A stretch of 64,000 nucleotides of DNA from Gammaproteobacteria bacterium UBA4421 (GCA_002389675.1 DGQF01000009.1:213481-277480); one strand, 5' to 3'; numbered from the stretch's first letter, positions 18,048 through 27,972 are shown. The notes: a model not told the origin generated them from the letters alone. Made by a program: numbers and translations.

Positions 18048-19895
18048 CTACCCAAAAATATAGGGCGCAAGATTCTCCTGGGCACGCTTACGAAACTTAT
18101 GCCATTGCCCGCCTCCATAGTAAGCCAGACTACCCGGTTCAGCCTGACCTTCGCCGTTATAATAGGTAATACAATCACGCAACGCAGCGGTGGCAATGTC
18201 TGCATCGCGACAATGCGCCGCGTATTGGTCTTCCGCCTCTTGCGCAACATCCACCACATCATCACCGCGCTCGCGCAACGTCTTGAGCATCCAAACAATG
18301 TAGTCCGCATGTTGATCAATGGCATCAGTGAAGTTAAAACTACCGCCGCCACCCTGCGGACCGGATACAACAAACAGGTTGGGAAATCCATGGTTATGGA
18401 TACCCAGGAAGGTTTTTGTGCCTTGTTCGCGCCACTTATCCTGCAACGTTATGCCCTCGCGGCCCGTGATCATGTTAAAGGTCGAAGTGGCCATCCATTG
18501 AAAACCCGTAGCATAGATCAATACATCCAGCGGATAGGTAACGCCCTCGTGCACCACACCTTGTTCGTTAATACAATTGACACCCCGAGGCGCGGCATCC
18601 ACCAAGGTGACATGGGGAAGATTAAACGTTGGCAAATATTCATCATGAAAAGTTGGGCGCTTACATCCATAAGGATAGTAGGGTTTTAGCGCTGCCGCCG
18701 TCTTGGGGTCCTCAACAATTGCATCTACCCGAGCACGGATCTGCTCCATAATCCGAAAGTTTGAGCCCAACTGTCGCTCGATCATTTCTTGCGCAGACAA
18801 CGGTTTATCGAAAGTTTTACGCGCTTTAAAATCGGGTACTTTTCCGGCCAGATAATCATCATTTGCTTTGATCGCACTGCGGCCCGCTGAAATTTTGGCA
18901 AATCGAGCACGGCGCGCACGCGCCCATCCAGGCTCCTGCGCCCACTGCTGGCGCTCCTCCTGAGTGGTCTCGCGCTGGTCTCGGACATCGATTGAAGAGG
19001 GTGTGCGTTGGAAAACAAACAATTCTTTGACCGTTTTGGCAATCTCAGGCACCACCTGAACCGCGGTTGCACCCGTACCGATAATACCAACCCGCTTGTC
19101 TTTCAGGTCTACATTGTAGTCCCAGCGGGAGGTGTGAAATGCGCTCCCTTTGAAGGTTTCCATGCCCTGAATACGCGCCAACTTGGGTGTCGTGAGAATA
19201 CCATTGGCAAGCACCACATATTTGGCCTGCATGGTGTCTCCGCGATCCGTATAGACCGTCCAACGCTGCGTTGATTCATCCCAATTTGTCTTTTCTACCG
19301 TGGTATGGAACAGACAGCGGTCATAAAAGCCAAAACGCTGCGCCATGTCTTGGCAATAGGCCATAATTTCAAAACCAGAGGCAAATTTTACCGAGGGGAC
19401 ATAACCCATTTCTTCCAACAGTGGCAAATAGCTGTAGGCCTCCACATCGCAGGCAATGCCGGGATAACGATTCCAATACCAGGTGCCTCCAACATCCCCT
19501 CCTTTCTCACAAAACCGAACATCTTCGTACCCGGCCTCCCGCAACTTGTACCACAAGAGCAAGCCTGCAAATCCAGCGCCCACGACAAGAATTTCGCAGG
19601 TATCATCCAGCTTTTCGCGTGCAACAGGTTCAGCTGAATACACATCCTGCAGGTATTTACTGAATTCGCCTTCCATGGGCATATAGTCGGCAGCACCGGC
19701 TCGCGCTTGCTTAAACGCGTCGTACTTCGCTTGTTCTGCTGCATCAAACGCCGCGCCAGGAGTCGAAGCCGGCAGAGTTTTCAACGATTCATCACTGACC
19801 AACGAATAACCCTGTCCCGCAATGCGATCCGTCGATTTTGCAGCGCGAGTTTGGAAGGACTTCAAACCTGTCCGCGGATCTATTTTTATTGACAT
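18048..19895 (-). CDS. Flavin-containing Baeyer-Villiger-type monooxygenase (1)
   Basis: A 615-residue protein with two Rossmann motifs (VVGAGFAG for FAD; GIIGTGATA for NADPH) and the Baeyer-Villiger fingerprint FKGSAFHTSRWD between them. GDVGGTWYWNRYPGIACD is also typical. The family inserts oxygen next to a ketone, giving esters or lactones, as in cyclohexanone, phenylacetone or steroid monooxygenases. ATG 19895 has GGAG upstream; an in-frame TTG at 19910 is the alternative. The N-terminal 100 residues before the FAD motif are longer than in short family members, as in steroid or phenylacetone-type enzymes. A second family member is at 41029. The ketone substrate is unknown. Confidence 0.88.
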   Translation of the reverse strand: MSIKIDPRTGLKSFQTRAAKSTDRIAGQGYSLVSDESLKTLPASTPGAAFDAAEQAKYDAFKQARAGAADYMPMEGEFSKYLQDVYSAEPVAREKLDDTCEILVVGAGFAGLLLWYKLREAGYEDVRFCEKGGDVGGTWYWNRYPGIACDVEAYSYLPLLEEMGYVPSVKFASGFEIMAYCQDMAQRFGFYDRCLFHTTVEKTNWDESTQRWTVYTDRGDTMQAKYVVLANGILTTPKLARIQGMETFKGSAFHTSRWDYNVDLKDKRVGIIGTGATAVQVVPEIAKTVKELFVFQRTPSSIDVRDQRETTQEERQQWAQEPGWARARRARFAKISAGRSAIKANDDYLAGKVPDFKARKTFDKPLSAQEMIERQLGSNFRIMEQIRARVDAIVEDPKTAAALKPYYPYGCKRPTFHDEYLPTFNLPHVTLVDAAPRGVNCINEQGVVHEGVTYPLDVLIYATGFQWMATSTFNMITGREGITLQDKWREQGTKTFLGIHNHGFPNLFVVSGPQGGGGSFNFTDAIDQHADYIVWMLKTLRERGDDVVDVAQEAEDQYAAHCRDADIATAALRDCITYYNGEGQAEPGSLAYYGGGQWHKFRKRAQENLAPYIFG

Positions 19896-20029
19896 ATCAA
19901 TATGCTCCAAGTGTTCTATAAATCATTCATGGGTTGCTGTTTGTTGACCATTGACTCACGCCACCTCCGCTTAGGCACGGCGCGTGCAGATCACAGGTGA
20001 CGCTCGCCAAGGCATGCGGCGCGCAAACC

Positions 20030-20794
20030 TTAACTGTTCCACCAAGGTTTATCCGAGTAAGAACGCAAATCAATCTCGTGGGTCCAAACTGAGCGGTGCT
20101 GCTGCGCAATATGCCAGTAGGTTTCTGCAATTTTTTCCGGCAACATCAGCCCGTCATGCTCTCCCCCAAGGCGCTCACGCAGCGCTGCAAATTGCTCTGA
20201 TCCTAACATTTTACCCAGCGTATCCGGCGCATCGACTGCGCCATCAATCACAATATGCGCAACATGTATATTCTGAGACGAGAACTCTGCGTTTAAGCTC
20301 TGGCATAACATACGCCTACCGCCCATCGCCGCTGCGTGCGAATGCTGACCGCCGTTGCCTCGCACGGCTGCAGTGGACGAAGTCACCAGCAGCGTTCCAC
20401 CGCCACGCGCCACCATTGACGGGAACGTGGCCTGCGCCACGCGAAACAGACCAAATGTCGCCATTCGCCAGCCCAATTCAAAGGCTTTTGGCGTCGTGTC
20501 TAGCAACGATCGATTGCCAATTTGAGCGCCCAGATTGTAGATAACCACCTCAATCGGACCGATGTCCGCCTCAATGGCAGAAACCCGGTCTTCAATCACA
20601 TATTCGTCAACTGCATTTAACAAATGGCCCGATGCGGCACCGCCCGCGCCCCTGATATTTTCAACCAACCGGTCCAGTCCTGCCTGATCACTCCGACGAC
20701 ACAATGCCGCATGATAGCCTTGCGCCGCAAACCGAGCCCCTACGCATCCCCCGATACCCGCACCAGCACCCAAGACCAAACAAACCGGCTGCAT
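20030..20794 (-). CDS. SDR-like protein lacking the usual catalytic Tyr and Lys
   Basis: A 254-residue SDR-fold protein with the nucleotide-binding start VLGAGAGIGGCVGARFAAQG and a central segment YNLGAQIGN. At the active-site helix the expected Y-x3-K is replaced: the sequence reads SSTAAVRGNGGQHSHAAAMG, with His for Tyr and Met for Lys. It also carries the HVAHIVIDGAVDAP block of a known atypical SDR group. It may use a different chemistry, bind a cofactor or ligand without turnover, or reduce poorly. GGAG lies before ATG 20794. It is upstream of the monooxygenase on the same strand and divergent from the molybdenum-enzyme operon. Confidence 0.8.
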   Translation of the reverse strand: MQPVCLVLGAGAGIGGCVGARFAAQGYHAALCRRSDQAGLDRLVENIRGAGGAASGHLLNAVDEYVIEDRVSAIEADIGPIEVVIYNLGAQIGNRSLLDTTPKAFELGWRMATFGLFRVAQATFPSMVARGGGTLLVTSSTAAVRGNGGQHSHAAAMGGRRMLCQSLNAEFSSQNIHVAHIVIDGAVDAPDTLGKMLGSEQFAALRERLGGEHDGLMLPEKIAETYWHIAQQHRSVWTHEIDLRSYSDKPWWNS

Positions 20795-20978
20795 AAACTT
20801 TCTCCAAAAATCACTGACTGCGACGACACCCTTTAACTGCTCGATTAGAGCAAATTCATCAGCAGCCGAGCAACGGTTATAATTGACTCGAACACAAATT
20901 TACATGCGTGATGAGCGCAGCTCCATTAAGATCATACCCACCCAAGTTGACATCATTCAATCCAAGAGAGCATCCATC

Positions 20979-23222
20979 ATGGCTCAAACGCAGGACCACA
21001 CCTACATCGGCACTCGGCCTATTCGCCCGGACGGCCTAGAGAAAGTCACCGGAAAAGCCAACTTTGGCGCCGATACCACGCAACCGGGCATGCTGCACGG
21101 CGCTGTCCTTCGCAGCCCACATGCACATGCGCAAATCAACGCCATCGACCCTGCCGACGCCTTAGCTCTCGACGGCGTTTACGCGGTCGTCACCGCGGCA
21201 GATTTCCCGGCTCGGACAGATATCAGCGTCGGCAGAAAACGTTTCTTCGAAAATATTCTGGCGAGTAAAAAAACACTCTACAACGGCCACCCTATAGCGG
21301 CTGTTGCCGCACAGACCAAAGCCTTAGCAGAACAAGCCGCGCAGCTCATCCGCGTCGATTACACGGTCTTGGAACACGTTTTAGATATGCGCGAGGCCAT
21401 GCAGCCCGAAGCGCCTTTACTGCATGAGGATATGTTCACTCAGGGCCTGCCAACCCCTCCTGAAAAACCATCCAACATTTCACAATTCACCACCCTGACC
21501 AAAGGGGATGTTGCCGCAGGTTTTGCACAGGCTGATGTCATCATTGAACGAACCTTCACTACCCCAATGGTACATCAAGGGTATCTTGAGCCACATGCCT
21601 GCGTCGCCGATAAACAGGCCGACGGGAACTGTCATTTGTGGTGCTCAAGCCAGGGGCATTTTGGCATCCGCGATATGGCGGCATTGGCACTGGGGATGGA
21701 CACCGGCCAAATTTGTGTTCAACCAGCCGAAATTGGCGGCGGCTTTGGCGGCAAGACAGTCGTCTATCTGGAGCCGCTTGCCATCAAATTATCCGAAAAG
21801 ACCGGACGACCCGTGAAGATGGTCATGACGCGCGATGAAGTATTCCGCGCAACCGGGCCCGCGCCTGGCACGATCAACACGGTTAAAATCGGCTGCACGC
21901 GAGACGGCAAAATCACTGCTATGGCTGCAGATTTACTGTTCGAATCAGGAGCCTTTCCCGGCAGCCCACTGGGCGCAGGGGCTATGTGTATCTTTGCGCC
22001 CTACGATGTCGCCAACATCCACATCGAGGGTAATGAGGTGGTTGTGAACAAACCTCGCGTTGCCGCGTACCGCGCGCCCGGCGCACCTCAAGCGATGTTT
22101 GCAGGTGAGTCAGTTCTGGATGAGTTAGCCCAGGCGCTGGGCCTGGACCCCATTGATTTGCGGCTTTTAAATGCCGCAAAAGAAGGGTCACGTGCCACCT
22201 ATGGCCCAAAATTTAAAAAAATCGGGTTTATTGAATGCCTGCAAGCGGCCAAGTCTCACCCGCACTACAGCCAGCCGCTAGGTGCGAATCAAGGCCGCGG
22301 TGTCGCCGCTGGGTTTTGGTTCAATGCAGGTAACAATTCCAGCGCCGAAGTTCATGTTGCGGAATCTGGCATGATTCAAATTGTTGAAGGCAGCCCGGAC
22401 ATCGGCGGCAGCCGCGCTGCGATGGCAATCATGGCGGCAGAAAAACTGCAGATTCCCTACGAGCGCATCAAAGTTCGCATTGGTGATACTCAAAGCACCG
22501 GTTTTTGTAACACCACCGGCGGCAGCCGAACCACATTCGCGACCGGCATGGCGGTGATTAATGCCTGCGACGACATCATCAATCAACTCAAGGGGCGAGC
22601 GGCTCTGACCTGGGGTATTGAAGCTGATCAGGTCGACTGGCACAACGGATCGGCTCATCCAAAACCGGGCATCAACGTCGACGCACCGCCACTGACGCTT
22701 GCTAAACTGGCGCGCGCGTTTCCAAAAACTGGCGGGCCGATTTCAGCGCGCGCCTCACTCAACGCGCAGGGCCCCGGCCCTTCGTTTGCGGTTAATCTCT
22801 GTGACGTTGAAATAGACCCGGACACCGGCAAAACACACGTCGTGCGCTATACGGCCATTCAAGACGCGGGGCGCGCCATTCATCCCGATTATGTCGAAGG
22901 CCAGATGCAGGGGGGTGCCGCCCAAGGGATCGGCTGGGCGCTCAATGAGGCCTATGTTTATAACCACCAGGGCGCACAAGATAATCCGGGCTTCTTAGAC
23001 TACCGAATACCTGTTGCGTCCGATCTGCCGATGATCGACACAAAAATTGTAGAGGTGCACAGTGACACCCACCCCTACGGCGTGCGCGGCGTTGGCGAAA
23101 CCCCTATCGTCGCACCACTGGCGGCTGTCGCCAGCGCAGTAAGTCACGCGATTGGCAAACGCATGCCTGACCTGCCGTTAACACCCGAACGTGTACTGGA
23201 TGCACTCGAGCAAACCCGCTGA
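20979..23222 (+). CDS. Molybdenum hydroxylase large subunit (xanthine dehydrogenase/CoxL family)
   Basis: This 748-residue protein is the molybdopterin-binding subunit of a xanthine-oxidase family enzyme: VTGKANFGADT near the N-terminus, GGGFGGKT, AYRAPGAPQAMFAGE, and the active-site glutamate in GVRGVGETPIVAP. Such enzymes hydroxylate N-heterocycles, aldehydes or related carbons using water, and need a [2Fe-2S] subunit and usually an FAD subunit. Neither is adjacent; the only [2Fe-2S] partner in view belongs to another enzyme at 38294. ATG 20979 has an AGAGAG site upstream; the open frame extends 96 bp further. It is followed after 36 bp or less by DUF35, thiolase and acyl-CoA dehydrogenase genes. 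Confidence 0.85.
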   Translation: MAQTQDHTYIGTRPIRPDGLEKVTGKANFGADTTQPGMLHGAVLRSPHAHAQINAIDPADALALDGVYAVVTAADFPARTDISVGRKRFFENILASKKTLYNGHPIAAVAAQTKALAEQAAQLIRVDYTVLEHVLDMREAMQPEAPLLHEDMFTQGLPTPPEKPSNISQFTTLTKGDVAAGFAQADVIIERTFTTPMVHQGYLEPHACVADKQADGNCHLWCSSQGHFGIRDMAALALGMDTGQICVQPAEIGGGFGGKTVVYLEPLAIKLSEKTGRPVKMVMTRDEVFRATGPAPGTINTVKIGCTRDGKITAMAADLLFESGAFPGSPLGAGAMCIFAPYDVANIHIEGNEVVVNKPRVAAYRAPGAPQAMFAGESVLDELAQALGLDPIDLRLLNAAKEGSRATYGPKFKKIGFIECLQAAKSHPHYSQPLGANQGRGVAAGFWFNAGNNSSAEVHVAESGMIQIVEGSPDIGGSRAAMAIMAAEKLQIPYERIKVRIGDTQSTGFCNTTGGSRTTFATGMAVINACDDIINQLKGRAALTWGIEADQVDWHNGSAHPKPGINVDAPPLTLAKLARAFPKTGGPISARASLNAQGPGPSFAVNLCDVEIDPDTGKTHVVRYTAIQDAGRAIHPDYVEGQMQGGAAQGIGWALNEAYVYNHQGAQDNPGFLDYRIPVASDLPMIDTKIVEVHSDTHPYGVRGVGETPIVAPLAAVASAVSHAIGKRMPDLPLTPERVLDALEQTR

Positions 23223-23258
23223 TGAATAATGGCCTACATGACAAGGAGCTATAAGACC

Positions 23259-23675
23259 GTGAGTTATAAATTACCTATCCCTGCCAAGGGAACACATACC
23301 CAACCCTTTTGGGACGGCACCAAAGCAGGGCAGTTAATGTTACCGCGGTGCACCGACTGTAATCGCGTGCACTGGTACCCACGTTTTATTTGCCCGTTCT
23401 GCCACTCATCTGATCTTGAGTGGATTCAGGCCAGCGGCGAAGGCACCATACACACCTACGCAGTCCAACATATGGCATTCGGAGCTTGGGCAAAAGAAGC
23501 CCCTTACGTAACCGCCTATATCGACCTCAAAGAAGGCGACCGCATGCTGACGGTCCTGCGCGGTGTGGACCCATTGAGACCCCAAGACATCAAGATAGGC
23601 GCCGCGGTCACCGTTGAATTCGAACCCGCGGACGACGACACACATATTCCTTTTTGGCGCTTAGTAGGAGAATAA
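23259..23675 (+). CDS. Zn-ribbon/OB-fold acyl-CoA-associated protein (DUF35)
   Basis: A 138-residue protein with a rubredoxin-like zinc ribbon (Cys31, Cys34, Cys45, Cys48) followed by an OB-fold, the classical DUF35 layout. DUF35 proteins bind acyl-CoA and pair with thiolase-like enzymes, as in ketosteroid side-chain aldolases and HMG-CoA synthase/thiolase complexes. GTG 23259 is preferred because AAGGAG lies 10 bp upstream; an in-frame ATG at 23229 adds ten residues. The stop is one base before the thiolase start, so the two almost certainly work as a complex. Confidence 0.85.
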   Translation: MSYKLPIPAKGTHTQPFWDGTKAGQLMLPRCTDCNRVHWYPRFICPFCHSSDLEWIQASGEGTIHTYAVQHMAFGAWAKEAPYVTAYIDLKEGDRMLTVLRGVDPLRPQDIKIGAAVTVEFEPADDDTHIPFWRLVGE

Positions 23676-23676
23676 C

Positions 23677-24888
23677 ATGCCCGGAAAACTATCTAGAGCC
23701 GCGGCTATCGTCGGCGCAGCAGAAGCCAATGAAATCGGTTTTCTCAAGCAACCCGTAACGTCACTACAGTTGCACATAGAGGCGATCAAGAATCTCAGCG
23801 AACAAACTGGCGTACCGATCGCAAAAATCGAAGGTGTTTTTTCCACCGGTTGGTCATCAGAGCTGTGTGAACACCTGGGCATACGACCAAAATATATCGA
23901 CACCACCGCAGTGGGCGGCTGCTCCTTCGAGATGCATGTCCATCATGCTATGGCAGCCATCCACGCCGGCATCATCGACATCGCGGTGGTTTCTCATGGC
24001 GAGAACGGCCATTCCGCGCAGAAAATCGGCGGTCGCGGGATTGCCAACTATGGTCTGGGCGGCGGGGCAACTTCGCCCGGCTTTGAAATGACCGCGGCTT
24101 ACGGCATCGGGGGCGCATCTTCCAACTACGCCCACGCCATGGTTCGGCATATGCACCGTTACGGTACCACCACAGAGGATTTTGCACATATTGCCAAAGT
24201 CACCAGAGACTGGGCCACGCTGAACCCCCGTGCTGCCATGTATTCCAAAGAAAAACACCCCTTTGGCGGACCCATTACGGTTGAACAAGTGGAGTCATCA
24301 CGAATGATCACTTGGCCGATGACCATTTTACATTGCTGTATGGTGGCCGATCACGGCGGCGCGGTGATGCTTACCAGCCCCAAAATTGCCGCCGGACTAA
24401 ACACAGCACCCGTATGGGTCGCCGGCGCAGGAGAGAGTATGGGGCATTCCAACATGCTGGAGATGCCAGATTTCACCGCAACATCGGCTTGTCATTCTGC
24501 GGATGCCGCCTACACCATGGCCGGCATGGGACCAAGCGAGATGGAGCTTGCCTTGATTTATGATTCTTTCACCATCACCGCAGCCATTACTGCTGAGATG
24601 TTGGGTTTGGCACCAAGAGGGCAAGGCCACCTGCTCTGGAAAGAAGGGCATGCAGCGCCAGGTGGGCGTCTACCCATCAACACTAACGGAGGTGGCCTAT
24701 CATTTAACCACAGCGGCATGTACGGTATGCCCCTGCTCATTGAGGCCTATCGCCAATTATCTGGCACAGCAGAAGACGGTGTCCATGGCGACAAAGGCAA
24801 ACAGACCAACGCCCGGACCTGCGTGGTCAACGGCACCGGCGGGGCGCTGTCCACAACCGGCACACTGGTTTTAGTCTCCGATGAATGA
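23677..24888 (+). CDS. Thiolase-family protein (SCP-x/Ltp2-like), DUF35 partner
   Basis: A 403-residue thiolase-fold protein. GGCSFEMHVHHAMAAI holds the cysteine at the nucleophile position, and NTNGGGLSFNHSGMYG near residue 340 matches the C-terminal glycine/histidine loop. The partner DUF35 gene ends 1 bp upstream. Pairs of this kind act either as thiolases at the end of beta-oxidation or as retro-aldol lyases that shorten sterol side chains (Ltp2/ChsH2 type). The presence of Cys argues slightly for thiolytic chemistry, but it is not decisive. It is 69 bp upstream of the acyl-CoA dehydrogenase at 24958. Confidence 0.85.
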   Translation: MPGKLSRAAAIVGAAEANEIGFLKQPVTSLQLHIEAIKNLSEQTGVPIAKIEGVFSTGWSSELCEHLGIRPKYIDTTAVGGCSFEMHVHHAMAAIHAGIIDIAVVSHGENGHSAQKIGGRGIANYGLGGGATSPGFEMTAAYGIGGASSNYAHAMVRHMHRYGTTTEDFAHIAKVTRDWATLNPRAAMYSKEKHPFGGPITVEQVESSRMITWPMTILHCCMVADHGGAVMLTSPKIAAGLNTAPVWVAGAGESMGHSNMLEMPDFTATSACHSADAAYTMAGMGPSEMELALIYDSFTITAAITAEMLGLAPRGQGHLLWKEGHAAPGGRLPINTNGGGLSFNHSGMYGMPLLIEAYRQLSGTAEDGVHGDKGKQTNARTCVVNGTGGALSTTGTLVLVSDE

Positions 24889-24957
24889 CACCGCGGACAA
24901 TGACTGTTCGATCCGCGCAATCCATTTCAAATTTAGAACTTTACAAGGATCATAAAA

Positions 24958-26259
24958 ATGGCAGAAGTAGCCCTAGAAAACCCTGACCTATTTGAGTTGT
25001 CAATGTCCGAACAAGCACGTCCCTTGTTAGATGCCGTCAAACAACATATTCAAGAAAACGTCGCGCCAATTAGCGAAGAATTTTACGCGCTGGACAAGGA
25101 AAAACAGGAACGCTGGGCATGGCACCCTCGTCAAATGGAGCTCTTAGACGGTGCCAAAGCCAAAGCTAAGGCCTCTGGACTGTGGAACTTTTTCCTCCCC
25201 GATGCGGAAACAGGCGAGGGCTTGTCAAACTTGGACTATGCCTACATTGCCAACGAACTGGGGAAATATCCACTGGCATCAGAAACGCTAAATTGTTCAG
25301 CACCTGACACCGGCAATATGGAAGTGCTCGAACGCGTTGGCACTGCGGCACAAAAAAAACAATGGTTGGAACCATTACTGAATGGAGAAATACGCTCTGC
25401 ATATGCCATGACCGAGCCCGCGGTTGCCTCCTCAGACGCTAAGAACGTGAGCACGCAAGCGGTGCTCGACGGCGACGAGTGGGTCATCAATGGAGAGAAA
25501 TATTATATTTCCGGCGCCGGCGATCCACGCTGCAAGATCATGATCACCATGGTTAAAACCAGCCCTGACGCTGCGCCGCACAAACAGCAATCCCAGATTT
25601 TAGTGCCCATTGAAACCCCCGGCGTGAAGATTCTGGAAGGTATGGAATCGTTCGGCGAGGATGACGCGCCACACGGACACATGCATATCGTTTTTGATAA
25701 CGTGCGGGTACCCAAAGAAAACATGTTACTCGGCGAAGGCCGGGGATTTGAAATTTCTCAGGTACGGCTCGGGCCAGGACGAATTCACCACTGCATGCGC
25801 TCGATCGGGGCGGGCGAAAAGGCTTTAGAATTAATGGTACGGCGCGGCCTGGGGCGCACTGCATTCGGGCGCCCAATTTTACAGCTGGGCAAAAATATTG
25901 AGCTAGTCTCTCGCGCACGCATTGAAATCGATGCATGCCGACTCATGGTACTTCAGGCAGCAAAAGCGATGGATGTTCTGGGCAATAAAGAGGCCCGCAT
26001 CTACGTCAGCGCCGTCAAAGCTATGGTGCCAGAAAAAATGTGTAAGATTATCGACGAGGCTATACAGATCCACGGCGCCACCGGCGTCTCGCAATGGACT
26101 CCCCTCGCCCGAATGTATGCCCAACAACGCAATCTGCGGCTGGCAGACGGGCCAGATGAGGTTCACCACATGGTCGTCGGGCGACATGAAAGGAGAAAAT
26201 ACGAAGGCGAGCGCTATACCGGTATCGACGATAAATTGGTTTTAAACCACCGCAAGTAA
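24958..26259 (+). CDS. Acyl-CoA dehydrogenase, ACAD10/11-like
   Basis: A 433-residue acyl-CoA dehydrogenase with AMTEPAVASSDAKN (FAD domain), FGRPILQLGKNIELVSRARIE, IQIHGATGVSQWTPLARMYA and RLADGPDEVHHMVVGRHE, which resembles the ACAD10/11 subgroup acting on long, branched or hydroxylated acyl-CoAs. It ends the molybdenum-enzyme / DUF35 / thiolase operon and could prepare the substrate for the thiolase. A structured hairpin follows the stop before the convergent acyl-CoA ligase. Confidence 0.9.
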   Translation: MAEVALENPDLFELSMSEQARPLLDAVKQHIQENVAPISEEFYALDKEKQERWAWHPRQMELLDGAKAKAKASGLWNFFLPDAETGEGLSNLDYAYIANELGKYPLASETLNCSAPDTGNMEVLERVGTAAQKKQWLEPLLNGEIRSAYAMTEPAVASSDAKNVSTQAVLDGDEWVINGEKYYISGAGDPRCKIMITMVKTSPDAAPHKQQSQILVPIETPGVKILEGMESFGEDDAPHGHMHIVFDNVRVPKENMLLGEGRGFEISQVRLGPGRIHHCMRSIGAGEKALELMVRRGLGRTAFGRPILQLGKNIELVSRARIEIDACRLMVLQAAKAMDVLGNKEARIYVSAVKAMVPEKMCKIIDEAIQIHGATGVSQWTPLARMYAQQRNLRLADGPDEVHHMVVGRHERRKYEGERYTGIDDKLVLNHRK

Positions 26260-26270
26260 TCCAACTGCGA

Positions 26271-26320
26271 AAGGGCCTGGGCGCATTTATGCTCTAACGG
26301 CAAAGCATGCCAAGGCCCTT
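26271..26320. terminator. Inverted repeat between convergent genes, probable bidirectional terminator
   Basis: AAGGGCCT (26271-26278) pairs perfectly with AGGCCCTT (26313-26320). After one mismatch, GGC pairs with GCC further in, and the loop holds two more small dyads. It lies 12 bp after one stop and 63 bp from the other. There is no clear T run, so termination is inferred from place and shape. Confidence 0.4.
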
Positions 26321-26382
26321 ATTTGGACAATCGCGGCGATTTAACGGCAAGCCGGGGGCTCGTCTGCTACACCTTTGATTAA

Positions 26383-27972
26383 TCAGTCAGCCTGTCGCAA
26401 ATTTACATTAAACAGATATTTGGCCTGGTTATAGTCCATCTTGCCATTTTCCGCGCGAAAAGAGTCCTGCACACAAACGATCGTTTTAGGCCTTTTATAA
26501 GCGGCCAACTGCCCCCTTAAATGATCATACAAATCCGATTCAGACACTTCCGCTGGTGCACGTAACTGCACGACAGCGTTCACCGCATGACCCCACCGCT
26601 CATCAGCCACACCAAACACAGCGCAATCAAGAACCCGCGCATGACTTTTCAATGCTTCTTCCACTTCTTCCGGATAGACCTTTTCTCCACCTGTGTTAAT
26701 GCAGTGGCTGCCTCGTCCCAAAAGGTTAATAGTCCCGTCAGACTCCAAAGTGCACCAGTCGCCGGGCATCGAATAACGCACCCCATTGATTATTGGGAAG
26801 GTTTCAGCAGTGCGCTTATCGTCTTTGTAATAGCCCAGAGGAATTGGGCCTGACGTCGCAAGCAGACCTGCCTGACCAGAGCCCGGCTGAACTTCCAGAT
26901 GATCTTCCGTAAATACTTTCACGTCAGGCCCCAGCTTGAACCGCCCCGTTTGCCCGGATTCTCCGGCACGCATTTCCGAACCGGCCAATCGCGACCCTTC
27001 AGATGAGCCCAATGAATCCCTCGCGATCGCGTTATAAAAATACTTCAGTAATTGAGCTTTCGATTTTGCGCTCCACATTGCACCGGCCGATGATAAGGTT
27101 GTCACTGAAGACAAATCATAGCGATCCGCAGACTCAACTAATGCTTCAATCATGGGGACGCTAAATGCATCTCCCACCAACACAACCGTCGTCACCTTGT
27201 GCGCGCCAATCGCAGCCAAGCAGGCATGCGCGTCGAACCTGGACCCGGGCATTAACACCACACAACCACCTGCACACAATGCAGACAATACCGTGGTGAA
27301 CCCAGTTGAATGCATCATCGGGCAGACCGGCAGCGTCACTGGAAAACGCGCCGACCCAGCCACCGCACGCGCGTGCGCTGCCGCTGTTTCAGCTGCCGCC
27401 ATACCGATGACAGCTATTCTGCTTTTATGCGGCCACATAACCGCTTTGGGATAACCCGTGGTCCCCCCCGTATACATAAAGTACAGGTCGTCACCGGACC
27501 GCGCCAGGGTCACCGGTGCGCCTTCACCTTGCAAACAGAGCCGCTCAAAGCTCAATGCTCGCACTGAATCCTCCGCCGGGCCTACCGCTAAAAACGCTTT
27601 TACCTTCGGCAATCGCGGTGCCAACTGATCGATCTGGCCTGCAAATTCTTGATCAAAAACGACCAACTCAGCATCAGCGTTATCGATAACATAATGCAGT
27701 TCCTGATCAACATAGCGATAGTTCACATTGACATGCACCAGGCGCGCCTTAAAACAAGCGGCCAGCAACACGACGTAAGCTGGGCTATTGCGCAGATAAA
27801 AGGCGACTTTACTGTTAGGCATCAGGCCCAGCTCAATCAAGTTTCGCGCCAATCGATTTGCCTGAGTATCGAATTCTGCCCAGGTATAACGCTTATCCGC
27901 ATAAATAATCGCCTGTCGCTCAGGCACTACCTGAGCGACAGACTCCAGCAGGTCACCAAAATTAAGCGTCAA
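26383..27972 (-). CDS. AMP-forming acyl-CoA synthetase (ANL superfamily)
   Basis: A 529-residue adenylating enzyme with the phosphate-binding loop YFMYTGGTTGYPKAVMWPH, a GDWCTLESDGTINLLGRGSHCINTGGEKVYPEEVE hinge region (shown in part), and a C-terminal lysine in NGKMDYNQAKY. It activates a carboxylic acid to acyl-AMP and then acyl-CoA, so it is the likely entry step for one of the acids degraded here. The start is TTG 27972 with AGGA upstream; no in-frame ATG precedes it before a stop. It follows the GST gene on the same strand after 42 bp. The acid substrate is unknown. Confidence 0.88.
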   Translation of the reverse strand: MTLNFGDLLESVAQVVPERQAIIYADKRYTWAEFDTQANRLARNLIELGLMPNSKVAFYLRNSPAYVVLLAACFKARLVHVNVNYRYVDQELHYVIDNADAELVVFDQEFAGQIDQLAPRLPKVKAFLAVGPAEDSVRALSFERLCLQGEGAPVTLARSGDDLYFMYTGGTTGYPKAVMWPHKSRIAVIGMAAAETAAAHARAVAGSARFPVTLPVCPMMHSTGFTTVLSALCAGGCVVLMPGSRFDAHACLAAIGAHKVTTVVLVGDAFSVPMIEALVESADRYDLSSVTTLSSAGAMWSAKSKAQLLKYFYNAIARDSLGSSEGSRLAGSEMRAGESGQTGRFKLGPDVKVFTEDHLEVQPGSGQAGLLATSGPIPLGYYKDDKRTAETFPIINGVRYSMPGDWCTLESDGTINLLGRGSHCINTGGEKVYPEEVEEALKSHARVLDCAVFGVADERWGHAVNAVVQLRAPAEVSESDLYDHLRGQLAAYKRPKTIVCVQDSFRAENGKMDYNQAKYLFNVNLRQAD

